Positions 1-31,567 are shown, counted from the first letter of the stretch. The stretch: DNA of 64,000 nt from Microcebus murinus (GCF_040939455.1 NC_134109.1:69666501-69730500); one strand, 5' to 3'. Numbers and translations are program-made. Notes: generated by a model from the letters alone, not told the origin.

Positions 1-106
1 GTAGGATCGCTTGAGCCCAGGAGATTGAGGTTGCTGTGAGCTAGGCTGACGCCATGGCACTCACTCAAGCCTGGGCAACAAAGTGAGACTCTGTCTCAAA
101 AAAAAA
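1..106 (+). repeat. Alu right-arm fragment cut by the window edge
   Basis: The window opens in the right arm of a forward strepsirrhine-type Alu (GGATCGCTTGAGCCCAGGAG) that runs to an A tail at 98-106. Confidence 0.9.
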
Positions 107-412
107 GAACGATATCAAAGCAGTGAAATGCAATGGTGTTATTACAGTAAAGATAGTGAGGTGGGGGAGGGGAGACAGATCTACATTTTCTTTCTTAATC
201 TCATGTTTCCAGATGCTGGTGGGTCCTTTGAGTCCCCTCTCTGCTCCTTAGATTGCAGTGGTGGGGGGTTCTGTGCTGGGGTGTGAGAAGAATGCCCCCT
301 ACCCTCTGAAACTGTGTTCATCCGGAAGGCCTTTGTAGGCATCACCCAGTGTTTTGTGCTAGGGGAGCTCAGGATCTGCAGATTGAAGAAGGCATCTCTC
401 TCCCCTCTGCAG

Positions 413-638
413 GCCGAGGACAGGAAGCCATGGACTGTGTGCGCCTCCAGGGCTTGCCCACTCCTCTTTCACAGAACCCACGGCCTGGTGCTCGGGCTCC
501 TCAGGCCACCCTTGTTGAGAAAGGACAGTGAATCCAAAGAGGCCAGTGCTTCCCATCGAGCTTGTGAAGTCCAGCTGACTGGAAGTCCTTTTGGAGCAGC
601 CCAGCAGCGTGAGCACAGTTGTTACTGCCCCGTCGGCC
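413..638 (+). other. C14orf93: C14orf93 5' UTR part of first coding exon, with a short upstream ORF
   Basis: A pyrimidine tract ending CTCTGCAG at 412 is a good acceptor, so the exon that carries the start codon probably begins at 413. An upstream ATG at 430 opens a 33-residue reading frame that stops at 529-531, before the main start at 639. The exon start is inferred, since no transcript is available. Confidence 0.6.
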
Positions 639-9987
<9,349 letters not shown>

Positions 9988-10560
9988 AATCTGTAGCTGC
10001 GAATAACTCTGGCTTCTGCCACTCCCCATGTCCCAGAAATGGGCATCTAGGGGGCTTCCCAGAGTAATGAGGTACCCTCTGCAGACCGAGAAAACAATTT
10101 GCCTCTCTTCTTAACACACAGTCTCCATTGGAAGTGGAAGCTGGAAGATATGGTGGGATAAAAGGATTTATCTAGAAGGGGAGAAACTCCCCCCACTGTG
10201 AATGGCAAGCCAGAAAATGCTTATTCCTCAGCATAAACAGTGCCTCGGAGGAGCCTGGGATGAGAAAAGGAGGAGGATGGGTCTAAGAAACATGAGGCCT
10301 TCTTGACATGCGCCCTGTTTCTGAGTTGTTTCTGCCCCTGCCCAGTTCCGCCCAAGCTCTGGGGAAGGAGCCCAGGTTGTACCTTTTGCTTCCCCATGAC
10401 TGCTGGTCTTGCTCTGCAGTGGAAGCAGAACAGGACCAGTCCAGGGAAATGCTGCCACCTGGTGGGAAGTTTCAATTATGGGCTTGATTCTTCTGAGCAA
10501 GAGAACATGGGTTCAATGTTTGGGAATTGGGATCTAGATACAGTAGCTATTGTTTATTGA
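9988..10560 (+). other. C14orf93: Probable C14orf93 3' UTR
   Basis: Unique sequence directly after the TGA at 9985-9987. I see no canonical AATAAA here, only weaker variants (for example GATAAA near 10159), so the cleavage site is not fixed. The end at 10560 is arbitrary. Confidence 0.4.
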
Positions 10561-11331
10561 ATTATATAAGGAAGATTTTACTACTCCTGTCTTACAGATG
10601 AACAAATTAAGGCTTAAGGAGTTCCCGTATCTCACCAGCAGCTTCTTTCACAATGTGTGACCACGCTGAATATATAGCTTTGTAGCTATTTCTTAGTCCT
10701 GTTAACCAGGCTGCATTTTAGGGAAGGGATATGTGTATGTGTGCACACGTGCATTTTGACTGGATTGAGAAGTAAAAATGATTCTATATTCATTCATGCA
10801 GCCATACAACAAATATTGATTGCTTACTAATGTCAAGGTACTGTGCTAGGTGCTACAGATACACTGATAAAGGGTAGATGCTGATCTGAGGTTCTATTGG
10901 CTAGTCAGGAAGCCAGGCAGTTGAGTAGGCAATGAAATGAACTGTGGTAAGGGTGACCATGGGGGCGTGCAGGGTGCTATGGCAGTATACAGCAGGGATA
11001 GCTAACCTACTCTTGCAATCTGGAAAGGCTTCTCAGGGGAAGTAATGTTTAAATTGATTACTAAAATGGGAGGGGTTAGCCAGGAAAAGGGAAAGGGAAG
11101 CTGAGAGTATTCCAAACACAGCAAACAGCAGGTGCAAAAGTCCAGAGGCTCGGGATTATGGACAAGGTCTAATTCTATTGCAGACCAGTTTGGGGAAGTG
11201 ATAATGCTAAGAGGAGAGGTTGGAGAGGTACAAACCTTGTAAAACATCTTAAAGATTATAGACTTTAGCTTAAGGGCAGTGAGAGATCATTGAAAGGTTT
11301 TAAGCTTGGAAATGATCAGTTTTGTGTGTGA

Positions 11332-11895
<564 letters not shown>

Positions 11896-12400
11896 AACTT
11901 TATCTAGATGTAACACCATCATCACTTGACAAACATCTGTATTAGAAGAATCACATGACTTCAGGGTATAAGGTGGATTGAAGGGAGCAAGCCTTGGTTG
12001 GGAAACTCCTGCACTGGTTTAAGAGAGAAAAGATGGTGACCGGACATACATTGTGATGATAAGGGAAGGACTGATTTGAAAGATATTTGGGAAGCAGAAT
12101 TGAGAGAACTTGGTGACTGATAGGAGTTGGTTGGATTTAAGGTTAAGGGGGAAGGAGGACAGAAGGTTGATGCTCAAGTTTCTGGCTTAAGCAGCTAAGT
12201 GGTTAATGATGCCATTTACTCAGGGAATGCTGGAGGAGCTAGTTTCAGGAGGCAGGGAAGATGAGATCAGTTTACTGTTGGGTGCCTCTGAGTCAACCCA
12301 GTGGAGATGCTGGTAGTCAGTTGAGTTTTTTGGTCCAAGAAAGTCTGGGTTAGAGATATGGATTAGGCAGTCATCTGTGTAGGCAGATTGTAATTAAAGT

Positions 12401-13285
12401 CTTGATGAAGAGGGCCTGTGGAGCTCCCAGCTCCAGGTCAGACTGTGGAGTGGCTACCCTGGGGTCATGAGCACTACTGTAGTATGCCGCGTCAGTGTAC
12501 ACTTCCTCCCCTCATTCCTCTCAGCTTCCTGTTACCTCCTGAAAACACAGGCTCTTCTTCCCAACTGTGCCCATTGTTGCCAACCACTAGCTCTTGGATG
12601 GGCCTCCTTTAATGGCTTCTCAACTTTTCATAAGATTTAACTCTCTTATCCTTATCCCAAAGGGTCAAAGCCAAATATTAGGGGCTATGTGGATATTGTG
12701 GATGTGAGTAATTGAAAGGAAGAATCTAGGTTCTCCTTTCCCATCTGGAAACAAGAAAGGAGGGAAAGCATTATGGTTAGTTCTGAAGATGTTGCTCACA
12801 GCAGATTCTAGATGCAACCTGACAGCTCCCTCTGTTACAAGTGCTTTCAGTCTTCCCAGTTTCCAGTCTGATAGTAAACTCTCCTCAAGCTCAGAGAAAA
12901 GCTGTAGGCTTGACCAGGGAAACAGGCCGATTCTCAGGAGAGAGAAGGTCAGGGAGTCAATGCAGCTAGGACAAAGACACCAAATAGTTTGTGCCAAATT
13001 AATTTCCCAAAAGATATTAACCTCCTTTCTTTCCCCATTCCCTAAGGCTACACTAAGACTATAAAAGGTGTTCAAAATGTTGATATTTTGAAAACAATAT
13101 TCATGATTTGTTTGCATATAATTTTCATATTCATTTACTATCTAAATACAAAGGAGTCATTTTCCTTCTCCATTCTATTTCCTTCGCCCCTTGCCCCTGA
13201 TGGGCTAGTCTGGGCAAAAAATCAGTTGGCTGGTATTTAATTTAGGCATGTTTAGCTTCAGCCAGGGTTTCTTCTCTTCTTTATT
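12401..13285. other. Intergenic sequence between C14orf93 and AJUBA, nothing recognised
   Basis: Mostly unique-looking sequence of average composition. A 150-codon open frame on the - strand (12665-13117) has no recognisable domain and no exon signals. Confidence 0.5.
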
Positions 13286-13628
13286 TTTATTTTATTTATT
13301 TATTTATTTTTTTTGAGACAGAGTCTCGCTTTCTTGCCCAGGCTAGAGTGAGTGCCGTGGTGTCATCCTAGTTCACAGCAACCTCAAACTCCTGGGCTCA
13401 AGCGATCCTCCTGCCTCAGCCTTCCGAGTAGCTGGGACTACAGGCACGAGCCACCATGCCCGGCTGATTTTTATATTATATATATTAGTTGGCCAATTAA
13501 TTTCTTTCTATTTTTATGGTAGAGACAGGGTCTCGCTCAGGCTGGTTTTGAACTCCTGACCTTCAGCAATCTGCCCGCCTCGGCCTCCCAGAGTGCTAGG
13601 ATTACAGGCGTGAGCCACCGCGCCCGGC
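13286..13628 (-). repeat. Alu, full length
   Basis: The target duplication CTCTTCTTTATT is at 13274-13285 and 13629-13640. This is the last SINE before a 9.7-kb SINE-free interval covering AJUBA. Confidence 0.95.
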
Positions 13629-13920
13629 CTCTTCTTTATTCTTGATCATTCTAGAATGGTCAATATCAGCCTCTTTTCCTTTTCCATCCTGACCATTTTC
13701 ACATGCTATTCACTCTAAATGGCTTTTATTTTCTTCCTCTTAAGTTAGTACTTACTCTTTATCATCAATCTTCTGTGGGCCAACCAAGGGGGGAGGGTAT
13801 TCGCCAGTCCTGAAACCAGGCCTTAGGTGATCTCCAGTCACCTGAAATATTTGCTACAAATCTCATTTCTCAACACCAGGGGGTGTCTGTCTATCCCTCT
13901 AACTGTCTTACCCTTAAGAT

Positions 13921-14084
13921 AGAGGTTAGTTCCAAACCTTTTTCTCATTCCCTTTCACTGCTTTTACATACATGCTAAATCTCCCTTCCTCCCTCTAAAA
14001 GTAGAGATTAGTCCCAAACCTTTTCCTCACTCCTTTTCACTGCTTTTATGAACACACAGAATCCCTCTTCCTCCCACCCTCCCT
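13921..14084. repeat. Tandem duplication, two copies of about 82 bp
   Basis: Copy one (13921-14002) begins AGAGGTTAGTTCCAAACC and copy two (14003-14084) begins AGAGATTAGTCCCAAACC. Both continue through TCACTGCTTTTA. The copies differ by scattered substitutions. They lie about 1 kb upstream of AJUBA. Confidence 0.85.
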
Positions 14085-14720
14085 CGGTACCACCACAAAA
14101 GTTTGGGTCCAAAAAGTGGTGTCTTTTTATTGCAGTTTATATGTCTCTCATTCTCTCTGGACAAACCTGCCCTTTCCTTTGTCTATGTATCCTTTGGTCT
14201 CTGCACCACCCACACTCTCCTTTCCTCTGGCTCTCCCTTTTCACTACTTCCACCTTTCTGTGTGCGCTTCCTCGCCTTTCAGAGCTGTCTTTACACACAT
14301 ACACGTCTGAACTTCTTTATGAATCTGCCTTTCTTCCTTCCGTTTGTCTTCTTCTGTACGGCTCTCTCCCTGTCTCACCACTTCTGTACCAGTCTCTCTC
14401 TGTCTCTCCCCCAGTCCCCACACTAGGAACAAAGTCACGGTGTTTGCGCAGAACATGCCTCCCCTCGCCCGGACTCGGACCGCGACATTCCACCGTGCTC
14501 CTCCGCGCATTCCAACTGCAAACAAAGAGTCCCCGTCCCCTTCCCTCCCCACGCTTTCCTGTTCCAATTCTTGAGTGTCGTAATGGCAGCTGTCCAAACT
14601 GCCCCTTGCCCTCCTCTCCCGTCTGGTTCGCAGATCTCCACCTCCAGGGCAGTAAGCAATAGCGACCCCCCAAAACACGCACACACCAGAGATCCCTGCG
14701 CGGACACCCCAGTCGCTCTC
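14085..14720. other. Pyrimidine-rich AJUBA upstream region
   Basis: The + strand is rich in CT tracts (CTCTCTGTCTCTCCC type). This leaves long open frames on both strands without coding signature. CpG density rises towards 14720. Confidence 0.6.
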
Positions 14721-14928
14721 GTACACACCGCGCTCCGCCCCTCCGGGAAAGTAGATCCGGCCAGGCAGACAAAAGTTTGGGAGAGAAGTTCGGTCTGAGG
14801 CGAGCGAGGGAGCGAGGGGGGCGGGGGCCGGGGATAGTGGGGCGGTCTGGCGAGTCAACTCGTGAACAGATAGACCTGCGGACGGGACAGCTGCGGCTGC
14901 AGGCCCTTCTAGCCCCGCTTCACCCCAG

Positions 14929-15006
14929 ATGCGCGGGGGGACGCAGCCCCTCCCGCCGGGGGATGCTGCGGGCTTCTTGGCGCCGGGCATCCGGGCCGCC
15001 CGCTAA
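14929..15006 (+). other. Candidate AJUBA upstream ORF 1 (25 codons)
   Basis: ATG at 14929 reads 25 codons to TAA at 15004-15006, ending 119 bp before the AJUBA start. It matters only if transcription begins upstream of it, which is unknown. Confidence 0.4.
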
Positions 15007-15125
15007 GCCCCTGTGCCTACCCCGTGCCCCTGGGGAACCGGCGTCCAGCCGCAGGGAAGGAGACGCGGCCGCTGAGAAGCTGCCGGGTGCCGGGGGAGGG
15101 GGCTGGAGGCCGCAGGCCCGAGGGC

Positions 15126-22813
<7,688 letters not shown>

Positions 22814-23340
22814 GTTGCATCCACAGCTGCTGCCATCACAACATTGACAAACTCCTCTGGCAAGTGGGCCCTGAGGCCAGCAGAGGCAAGGAATGCACTC
22901 TACAGGCCTAGCAGAAGAGTTCTTTGGGGAGAGCCCCAAGGGCCAGAGACCCAAAGATCATGACATTCCAAATGGATTGTGGAGGAGGAAGCATCTAATT
23001 GCCAGGGTGGGGTGACTGGAGTTCTTTCTGTGTGTGCACCCTGTGCTCAGGCACATGCAGGCCTGTTGTAATACTTTCTGAACATCTGATTCTGGTCTAT
23101 ATCTTCAGTTTATGTTTGTGCTTAAGTTAAGCAATGATTTGGATTACAGGAGAAGACCTATCTTTAGGTGAGCTAGTTTCAACCAAACTGACAAGAACTA
23201 AAAGTGTTTTGCTCTCCAGCTCCCCCAAACCCTAGAGTTTTGGGGTTTTGGTTGATGGAATCTGAGATCCCTTTGAGAGGTAGCAGGTCTGGAGTTGTGC
23301 TGGGGAACCAATTGTAAGAGTGATTCAAGAAGAAGAAAGT
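22814..23340 (+). other. AJUBA: AJUBA 3' UTR (extent uncertain)
   Basis: Unique sequence follows the TGA at 22811-22813 up to an Alu at 23341. I found no AATAAA in this part, so the transcript may run through or past the Alu. The human gene has a long 3' UTR as far as I recall. Confidence 0.5.
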
Positions 23341-23675
23341 GGCCGGGTGTGGTGGCTCACGCCTGTAATCCTAGTACTCTGGGAGGCCGAAGCAGGCAGA
23401 TTGCTCGAGGTCAGGAGTTCGAAACCAGTCTGAGCAAGAGCGATACCCTGTCTCTACTATAAATACAAATTAATTGGCCAACTAAAAAATATATATATAT
23501 AAAAAATTAGCCGGGCATGGTGGCACATGCCTGTAGTCCCAGCTACTCGGGAGGCTGAGGCAGCAGGATCGCTTGAGCCCAGGAAATTGAGGTTTTGTGA
23601 GCTAGGCTGATGCCACGGCACTCACTCTAGCCTGGGCAACAAAGTGAGACTCCGTCTCAAAAGAAAAAGAAAAAG
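23341..23675 (+). repeat. Alu, full length, possibly inside the AJUBA 3' UTR
   Basis: The target duplication AAGAAGAAGAAAGT is at 23327-23340 and 23676-23689. It begins only 528 bp after the AJUBA stop codon. Confidence 0.95.
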
Positions 23676-23688
23676 AAGAAGAAGAAAG

Positions 23689-23780
23689 TAAGAGAGAGAG
23701 TGAGAGAGAGCGCATGCACGCGCGCGCTCGTGTGTGTGTGTGTATGAATGAATGCACCTGTGTGCATGCACTGGACTATA
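23689..23780. repeat. (GA)n followed by alternating purine-pyrimidine tract
   Basis: A GA-rich run grades into GCGCATGCACGCGCGC (23710-23725) and then CGTGTGTGTGTGTGTATG, followed by ATGAATGAATG. The CG/CA/TG alternation is a classic Z-DNA-prone composition. Confidence 0.85.
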
Positions 23781-24900
23781 GGGCTCAATGCACCTAAATT
23801 TGGGAGTGTGGCTAGCCTGAAGTTTCCTAGACATCCCACCCAGTAATTTGCATATCCACAGAGACCCACTCGTTACCTCCCCCAGCTGAGAAGAGCAACC
23901 AAATACAGGCACCTGCCGAGCCTCCCAGGCCCATGTGAATCCCTGACAAACAGGCAGTCCAGGCAGCAGGGTCACCCAGAGCTGGTCCCCATTCCCAGCA
24001 GAGGGATGAGGAATTCTCCTAGTCCTTAGAAGAAAGCCAAGAAATAGCTTATGAAGAATGTCCAGAGTTTCTACCTCTTTAGATACAGAGATAGAATACT
24101 ATGGTAAGCACCTGGCTGACCCCATATCTGACACCATGTGTAGGGCACAAAAGCATGAGGAGCTTACACTTGGTTCCCTGGCTGAATCTCACACCAGACC
24201 GGCTATCTCTCAGAGGGATCCCAGATTACATCAACACAACTCCAAAATTCTGGGGTTTGGTGAGCTGGAGGGAGCAAAACACTTTGATTTAGTTCTAGTC
24301 AGTTTGGCTGAAACTAGTTCATCTAAAGCTAGATCTCTTAAAACCAATTCACAGAAAACTTGTTTACTTTAAGTTCAGTTCACTTAATGACCAATTTGCC
24401 AAAAGCTCGATTACCTTTTCGGTGTTTTATATCCATGTAGGTGTCCTATTCTTTTTTGTTGTGCTTCGAGTATTTCAAAGATTTCTATCTGTTCATCCAA
24501 GAGTACTTCTGAGTTATTATCAGCAACATAAATTTATCAAATTTGCAGCACTTTGCAAATGATGAGATTGCTTCCTGCCTTTATGGATGTCTTTTTCTAT
24601 GTTCTCTACTTTTCAAACACTTTTTAAAAAAAGTTTAAAGTTTCTAGCAATAAATACAATTGGTTCAGACATTTTGTGTATCGTTTTCTTTTGTGCTTCT
24701 TAATCCAATATCCTTTACAAATTAGATGCCTTGAAAAATATAATGGAGCTCAATATGACTTTGATAGTTTGATCTAACTTCTACATTCCTACTGTTACAA
24801 TGCCAGAATATCTTAAACAGATGAATAGGCATGAGGCATATTTAGTTGACTAACAAAGGTTATACAGATAACAGCAATAAAAAGTAAAAGGATGAATCTG
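23781..24900. other. Intergenic sequence after AJUBA, nothing assigned
   Basis: Unique-looking sequence. The later part (about 24250-24880) is A/T-rich. An AATAAA at 24649 could in principle be a distal polyA signal but has no supporting context. Confidence 0.4.
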
Positions 24901-25232
24901 GGCCGGGTGCGGTGGCCCACGCCTGTAATCCTAGCACTCTGGGAGGCTGAGGCAGGCGGATTGTTCGAGGTCAGGAGTTCGAAACCAGCCTGAGCAAGAG
25001 TGAGACCCCATCTTTACTATAAATAGAAAGAAATTAATTGGCCAACTAATATATATAGAAAAAATTAGCCGGGCATGGTGGTGCACGCCTGTAGTCCCAG
25101 CTACTTGGGAGTCTGAGGCAGGAAGATTGCTTGAGCCCAGGAGTTTGAGGTTGCTGTGAGCTAGCTGACACCACGACACTCTAGCCTAGGCAACAGAGTG
25201 AGACTTTGACTCAAAAAAAAAAAAGAAAAAAA
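24901..25232 (+). repeat. Alu, full length
   Basis: It begins GGCCGGGTGCGGTGG and has the lineage linker AATTGGCCAACTAATATATA. Its A tail runs into a short (TA)n that abuts the next Alu. Confidence 0.93.
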
Positions 25233-25242
25233 TATATATATA

Positions 25243-25564
25243 GGACAGGCACAGTGGCTCACACCCGTAATCTTAGCACTTTGCGAGGCTCAGGCATGAG
25301 GATCAGTTGAGGCCAGGAGTTTGAGACCAGCCTGAGCAATATAGCAAGACCTTGTTTCTACAAAAAAAAAACACAGAAAAATTAGCCAAGTGTGGTGATG
25401 CACACCTGTAGTCCCAGCTACTTGGGAGGCTGAGGAAGGAGGATTGCTTGAGCCTAGGAGTTAGAGGTTGCAGTGAGCTATGATGATGCCCCTTTCCTCT
25501 AGCCTGGGTAACAGAGTGAGATCCTGTCTTCATAAAAAAAAGAAAGGAAAAAAAGAGAAAAAAA
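25243..25564 (+). repeat. Alu, older type without the long A/T linker
   Basis: The linker reads CTACAAAAAAAAAACACAG and the body is more diverged, closer to the ancestral AluJ layout than to the neighbouring copies. Confidence 0.88.
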
Positions 25565-25594
25565 TGTGCTAGAGCCTTTATAAATATATATGTC

Positions 25595-25896
25595 TTTTTT
25601 TTTTTTTGACACAGAGTTTCACTCCGTCACCTGGGCTAGAGTTCTGTGGCATCAGCCTAGCTTATAGCAACCTCAAACTCCTGGGGTAAAGTGATTCTCT
25701 TGTCTCAGCCTCCTGAGTAGCTGGGATTACTGAGATTACACTCATGAGCCACCATACCTGGCTAATTTTTCTGTTTTTAGTAGAGATGGGGTCTTGCTTT
25801 TGCTCAGGCTGGTCTTGAAATCCTGAGCTCAAGGGATCCTCCCACATCGGCCTCCCAGAGTGCTAAGATTACAGGTGTGAGCCACTGTATCTGGCC
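25595..25896 (-). repeat. Alu, diverged
   Basis: Reverse orientation from poly-T at 25595 to CTGGCC at 25896. The short linker GTTTTTAGTAGAGATGGGG marks an older copy. Confidence 0.88.
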
Positions 25897-26243
25897 TAGA
25901 TTAGAATCTTAAGGGATATAATAAAAATATCATATATGGTCCTGGATTCCTTATTGGTTTAAACAAATTGCTATAAAAGGTATTTGGGGGTCAATTGGAA
26001 AAATTTGAATATGGACTAGATGATTAGATGAGGTAACAACTTTTAGAGATAAAAAGGTCAAAATCAGTTATACAAAGCAGTTTCTAAAACCATATATGCA
26101 GCATAATCATATTTGGTTTTAAAATATCTATTTACTTATGAAAATAAGATCTAAAAGGATATGCACGAAGGTGTTAACAGTGATCTCAGAGTGGAGAGAA
26201 GGTTTTGTTGTTGGCCTAAATTTTCTTTTTTTATCTTCTATGG

Positions 26244-26502
26244 TTTTTTTTGAGACAGGGTCTATTGCCCAGGTTAGAGTACAGTGGCATCATTATAGCT
26301 CACTACCACCTCCAACTCCTGAACTCAAATGATCCTCCTGCCTTAGCCTCCCTAGTAGCTGGCGCTACAGGCACATACTACCACATCTGGCTAATTTTTC
26401 TATTTTATGTAGAAGTGAAGTTTTACTGTGTTGCCCAGGCTGGTCTCAAACTCCTGGCCTTCCAAGTGCTGGGATTATAGGCATGAGCCACCATGCACAG
26501 CC
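26244..26502 (-). repeat. Alu, diverged
   Basis: It is flanked by similar copies of TTGGCCTAAATTTTCT (before) and TTGGCCTACATTTTCT (after), which look like an aged target duplication. Confidence 0.88.
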
Positions 26503-27142
26503 TTGGCCTACATTTTCTATTTTTATATAATGCATGTATACTGGCCTCTGTAATAATAATAGGCTGTTACAAATAAAATAACTTGGTTGCCAACATTTGC
26601 AATTTAGGAGATTGCACAAAAACATCTAAATAGTATATATGAAGATCTGGGTTTCTAAGGTTTTTTTTTTAATAATCAGAAGATCTGTTACCCCTGGGCT
26701 TTCATTCCTATGTGGCAGGAATCACTCTGTCATCACTCTGGACCTATTATCACTCTAGACCATGGGGCATTGATTCCTGTGGTCCAACGGAACTGAATGA
26801 TGGCTGCTGCTTCATTTGGTGTTTTCCCTTCTTAGTTTGTCACAGTCTTCACCACTGTGCCCTTCACACATTGTTTATCTGCCTGGTACTTGTAGACTTT
26901 GGGGTCAGTAACCCGTGATTTGGATGATTCTGATGGGCTCCTTATCCATAGCCTTCTGTTATTAATCATTTGAAGGAACAAATAAACTAGTTTTGAAATT
27001 CTGCCAAAGAAAAGCATCTACTGCAGAATTATCTGTGCCTGGTTATTTTATGAATCAACCCAGTCATGGGAAACCCAGAGATAATAATTTACTTAGCTAC
27101 CATGGCTACCTACTGTAAATTAGCTGAGCAAAATTTCTCTTT

Positions 27143-29165
<2,023 letters not shown>

Positions 29166-29169
29166 CAAT

Positions 29170-29600
29170 AAAACAACATTAACTTAAAAGATTAATTATT
29201 GATACTAGTAACAACATGTATCTCAAGATAATTATGCTGAGTAAAAGAAGCCAGACAAAAAAGAGTGCATCTTTATTTGATTCCATTTATATATTATAAG
29301 ATTCTATAAGGTGATAGCAGATCAGTGGTTGACTAGGTCAGGGAGGGGCTAGAGAAAGCATTAAAAAGGGGGCACAAGTAAACTTTTAGAGGGTGATGCA
29401 TATGTTCATTATCTTGTTTTTTTTTAATTTAAATTTTTATCTACTTATATTTTTTCTTTCTTTCTTTTTTTTCCCATGAAGACAGATTCCTATGTTCACT
29501 ATTTTGATTGTGGTGATGGTTTCATGGATGTATAGTTGTGCCAAAATTTATTGAATTTTACACTATAAATGTTGTATGCCTAAATACCTCCATGAAGCTG
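29170..29600 (+). repeat. Old L1 3'-end fragment
   Basis: The phrases GAGTAAAAGAAGCCAGACA, GGTGATGCATATGTTCATTA and TTGATTGTGGTGATGGTTTC follow the order of old mammalian L1 3' UTRs. A T-rich segment interrupts it near 29420-29470. Confidence 0.6.
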
Positions 29601-29749
29601 TTTTTTTAAAAAAAAATCTGGGAAAAAAGGAAGAGAGGGAAAGGAGAGAGAGGAGAGGAAATATGAATGAATTCTAGGACTCCTCTTGCAATTTTTTCTT
29701 GCTCAAGGACACCAGATGGTGTCTGATTGTGATTGTTTTTTCAGTACTT

Positions 29750-30190
29750 TGCTACATTTTTAACTGCCAGCATGGTCTATAGGCTCAACTTTCTAGCCTA
29801 TAAAATCCTTCACTTCAGCTGGTCCTATCTCCTCTTGGACCTAGAATACAGCTTATACTCCTTGTCTCTGCTTCCATTTGCTGGGATGTTTTCTCCATTC
29901 TAAATGATCCACATTTTCTCTAACCTTTCAGGCCCAACAAAAATAAGATTTATTTCATAGTCTTTCCTATCTATTTCTGCAGAAAGAATTCTGTACCTTC
30001 TTCAAGTTTCTCTAATATTTATAATCTAAACGGCTCTTTTGACACCTATTTGCTGCCTTGTATTATTTGCTTTCCACGTCATATGTCTTATCTTCTAAAC
30101 TAGATTATGAACTTCAGGGCAGAGACTGGGTCATATTTATCTTTGTGTCTCTCCCAAGGCACTTAATAAGTGCTTAATAAGTGTCAATTT
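29750..30190 (+). repeat. L2 fragment
   Basis: It ends with AACTTCAGGGCAGAGACTGG and CACTTAATAAGTGCTTAATA, the hallmark of the L2 3' end. The upstream part is pyrimidine-rich, as in L2. Confidence 0.7.
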
Positions 30191-30214
30191 AAAACACCCC
30201 ACTTTTATAGTCTT

Positions 30215-30350
30215 TCCAATGCACTTTCTCAGCCATTATCTCATTTGATCATTACATCAACACTGAGATTGGAGGAGCTAGAAATATGTTATTTCCTCCT
30301 TTTGACAGATGAGGAACCTGAAGCCCAAGGTCACACAGCTTGTTAGAAAC
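30215..30350 (-). repeat. MIR fragment
   Basis: Reverse MIR core: TTGACAGATGAGGAACCTGA followed by AAGGTCACACAGCTTGTTAG. Confidence 0.8.
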
Positions 30351-30935
30351 AGAGACAGAACAGATAATTGCACATGAAAGTCTGATCTAATTCAAGGCTT
30401 CCCATCACTATCCCCTCTATCCTCCTACCTGAAGACAGGCTTCTGCACCCTTCACCTCCTCATTCACCAAGTACTTTACCAAAGCTAAATAGTACCATAT
30501 TAGAGAACTTGTCAAATCTGGAAGACAACATTTCAGTAGACTTCTGATCAGCTCTGAGTCACCAAAGCATGCTTGTTCCAAGTGCTGTTTGTTAGGGACA
30601 TTATGCCTGATATTTAATGTTGCTGCACTACAGAGTTGAGGAAGCATAAATGATTTTTAAAAGCCTTAGAAAATAACAGCACTCTACTAGTAAACACGAA
30701 AGGTGGCAGCTGACAGACAGATCAAGGATATAACATTTCTGCACTGGACCACACCATTTCTCTAGAATTCTCTAGCTGGTACTAAAGGAAGAGGTGAAAT
30801 TCTCCATCTCCCAGCACATCTAGCCCTGAGATTCCTTCCCTACCACTCCAGGATATCGGCTTCCCTGATACAAGAGATATGATAGCCTCGGTACATTTTA
30901 CTTAGAATCAAATATTAATTTTCTTTATTTTTTAA

Positions 30936-31095
30936 TTTTTTTTTTTTTTTTTTAGAGACAGGGTCTCACTCTGTGGTCCAGGCTGGAGAGCAGTGGCAGG
31001 ATTATAGCTCATTGTAACCTCCAGTTTAGAACTCCTGGGCTCAAACGATCCTCAGCCTCCTGAGGAGCTGGGACAACTGTCACCACACCCGGCTT
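30936..31095 (-). repeat. Single Alu/7SL-type monomer
   Basis: Poly-T, GAGACAGGGTCTCACTCTGT and CACCACACCCGGCT make up only one arm of about 160 bp, so this is either a free monomer or a truncated Alu. Confidence 0.8.
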
Positions 31096-31409
31096 TTATT
31101 TTTAAAAATAATTTACCTCCTATTAGATGCCAGGCAAGTTTGCAAAGAAGAGGGTGTAAGGTGTGGGGGTGCGGGTGGGGGTTGGGTTTAAGATTAAGAC
31201 AGAAGTGAATGAAGGATGAGAGATAAAAGGGAGGGTAGAGGGAGCAGACAGGGGGTCTGTGAACAGTGCCAGGCATGGGGCGGGGCTGGGCGGGCAGTGC
31301 CTAAGAGACATCCATGCCGGGGTGAGGAGACTGACAGGGCGCAGTGTGGGTGGCAGGTCTGGGAAGGTTCAGCGGGCCACCGGGACAGGTTTACACCCAG
31401 CAAACGGCG

Positions 31410-31567
31410 ACCTTGAACTTAACCTCTTTGTGCCTTAGTTTTCCCCTCTGTAAAAGGGGTGTGATAGTGACTTCCCCACAGGGCCCTATAAGAACTAAAT
31501 GAGGTGGGGAAAGCAAAACGCTTGGTATAGTGCCTGACTCATCGAAGGCCCACAATAAATGTTAGCA
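31410..31567 (+). repeat. MIR fragment
   Basis: It contains CTTAACCTCTTTGTGCCTTA, a TCTGTAAAA core, and ends GCCCACAATAAATGTTAGC. It lies just upstream of the HAUS4 CpG island. Confidence 0.82.

Noticed and set aside
12665..13117. 150-codon open frame on the - strand between C14orf93 and AJUBA
   Set aside because: No recognisable motif, no codon bias and no exon signals; several alternative frames are equally open.
14048..14662. 204-codon open frame on the + strand before AJUBA
   Set aside because: Low-complexity Leu/Ser/Pro coding from pyrimidine tracts; overlaps the tandem duplication and the promoter flank.
14244..14990. 248-codon open frame on the - strand overlapping the AJUBA upstream region
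   Set aside because: The composition simply mirrors the CT- and CpG-rich DNA. No domain, no homologue that I recognise, and no splice context. A divergent noncoding transcript from the CpG island is possible but nothing shows a protein.
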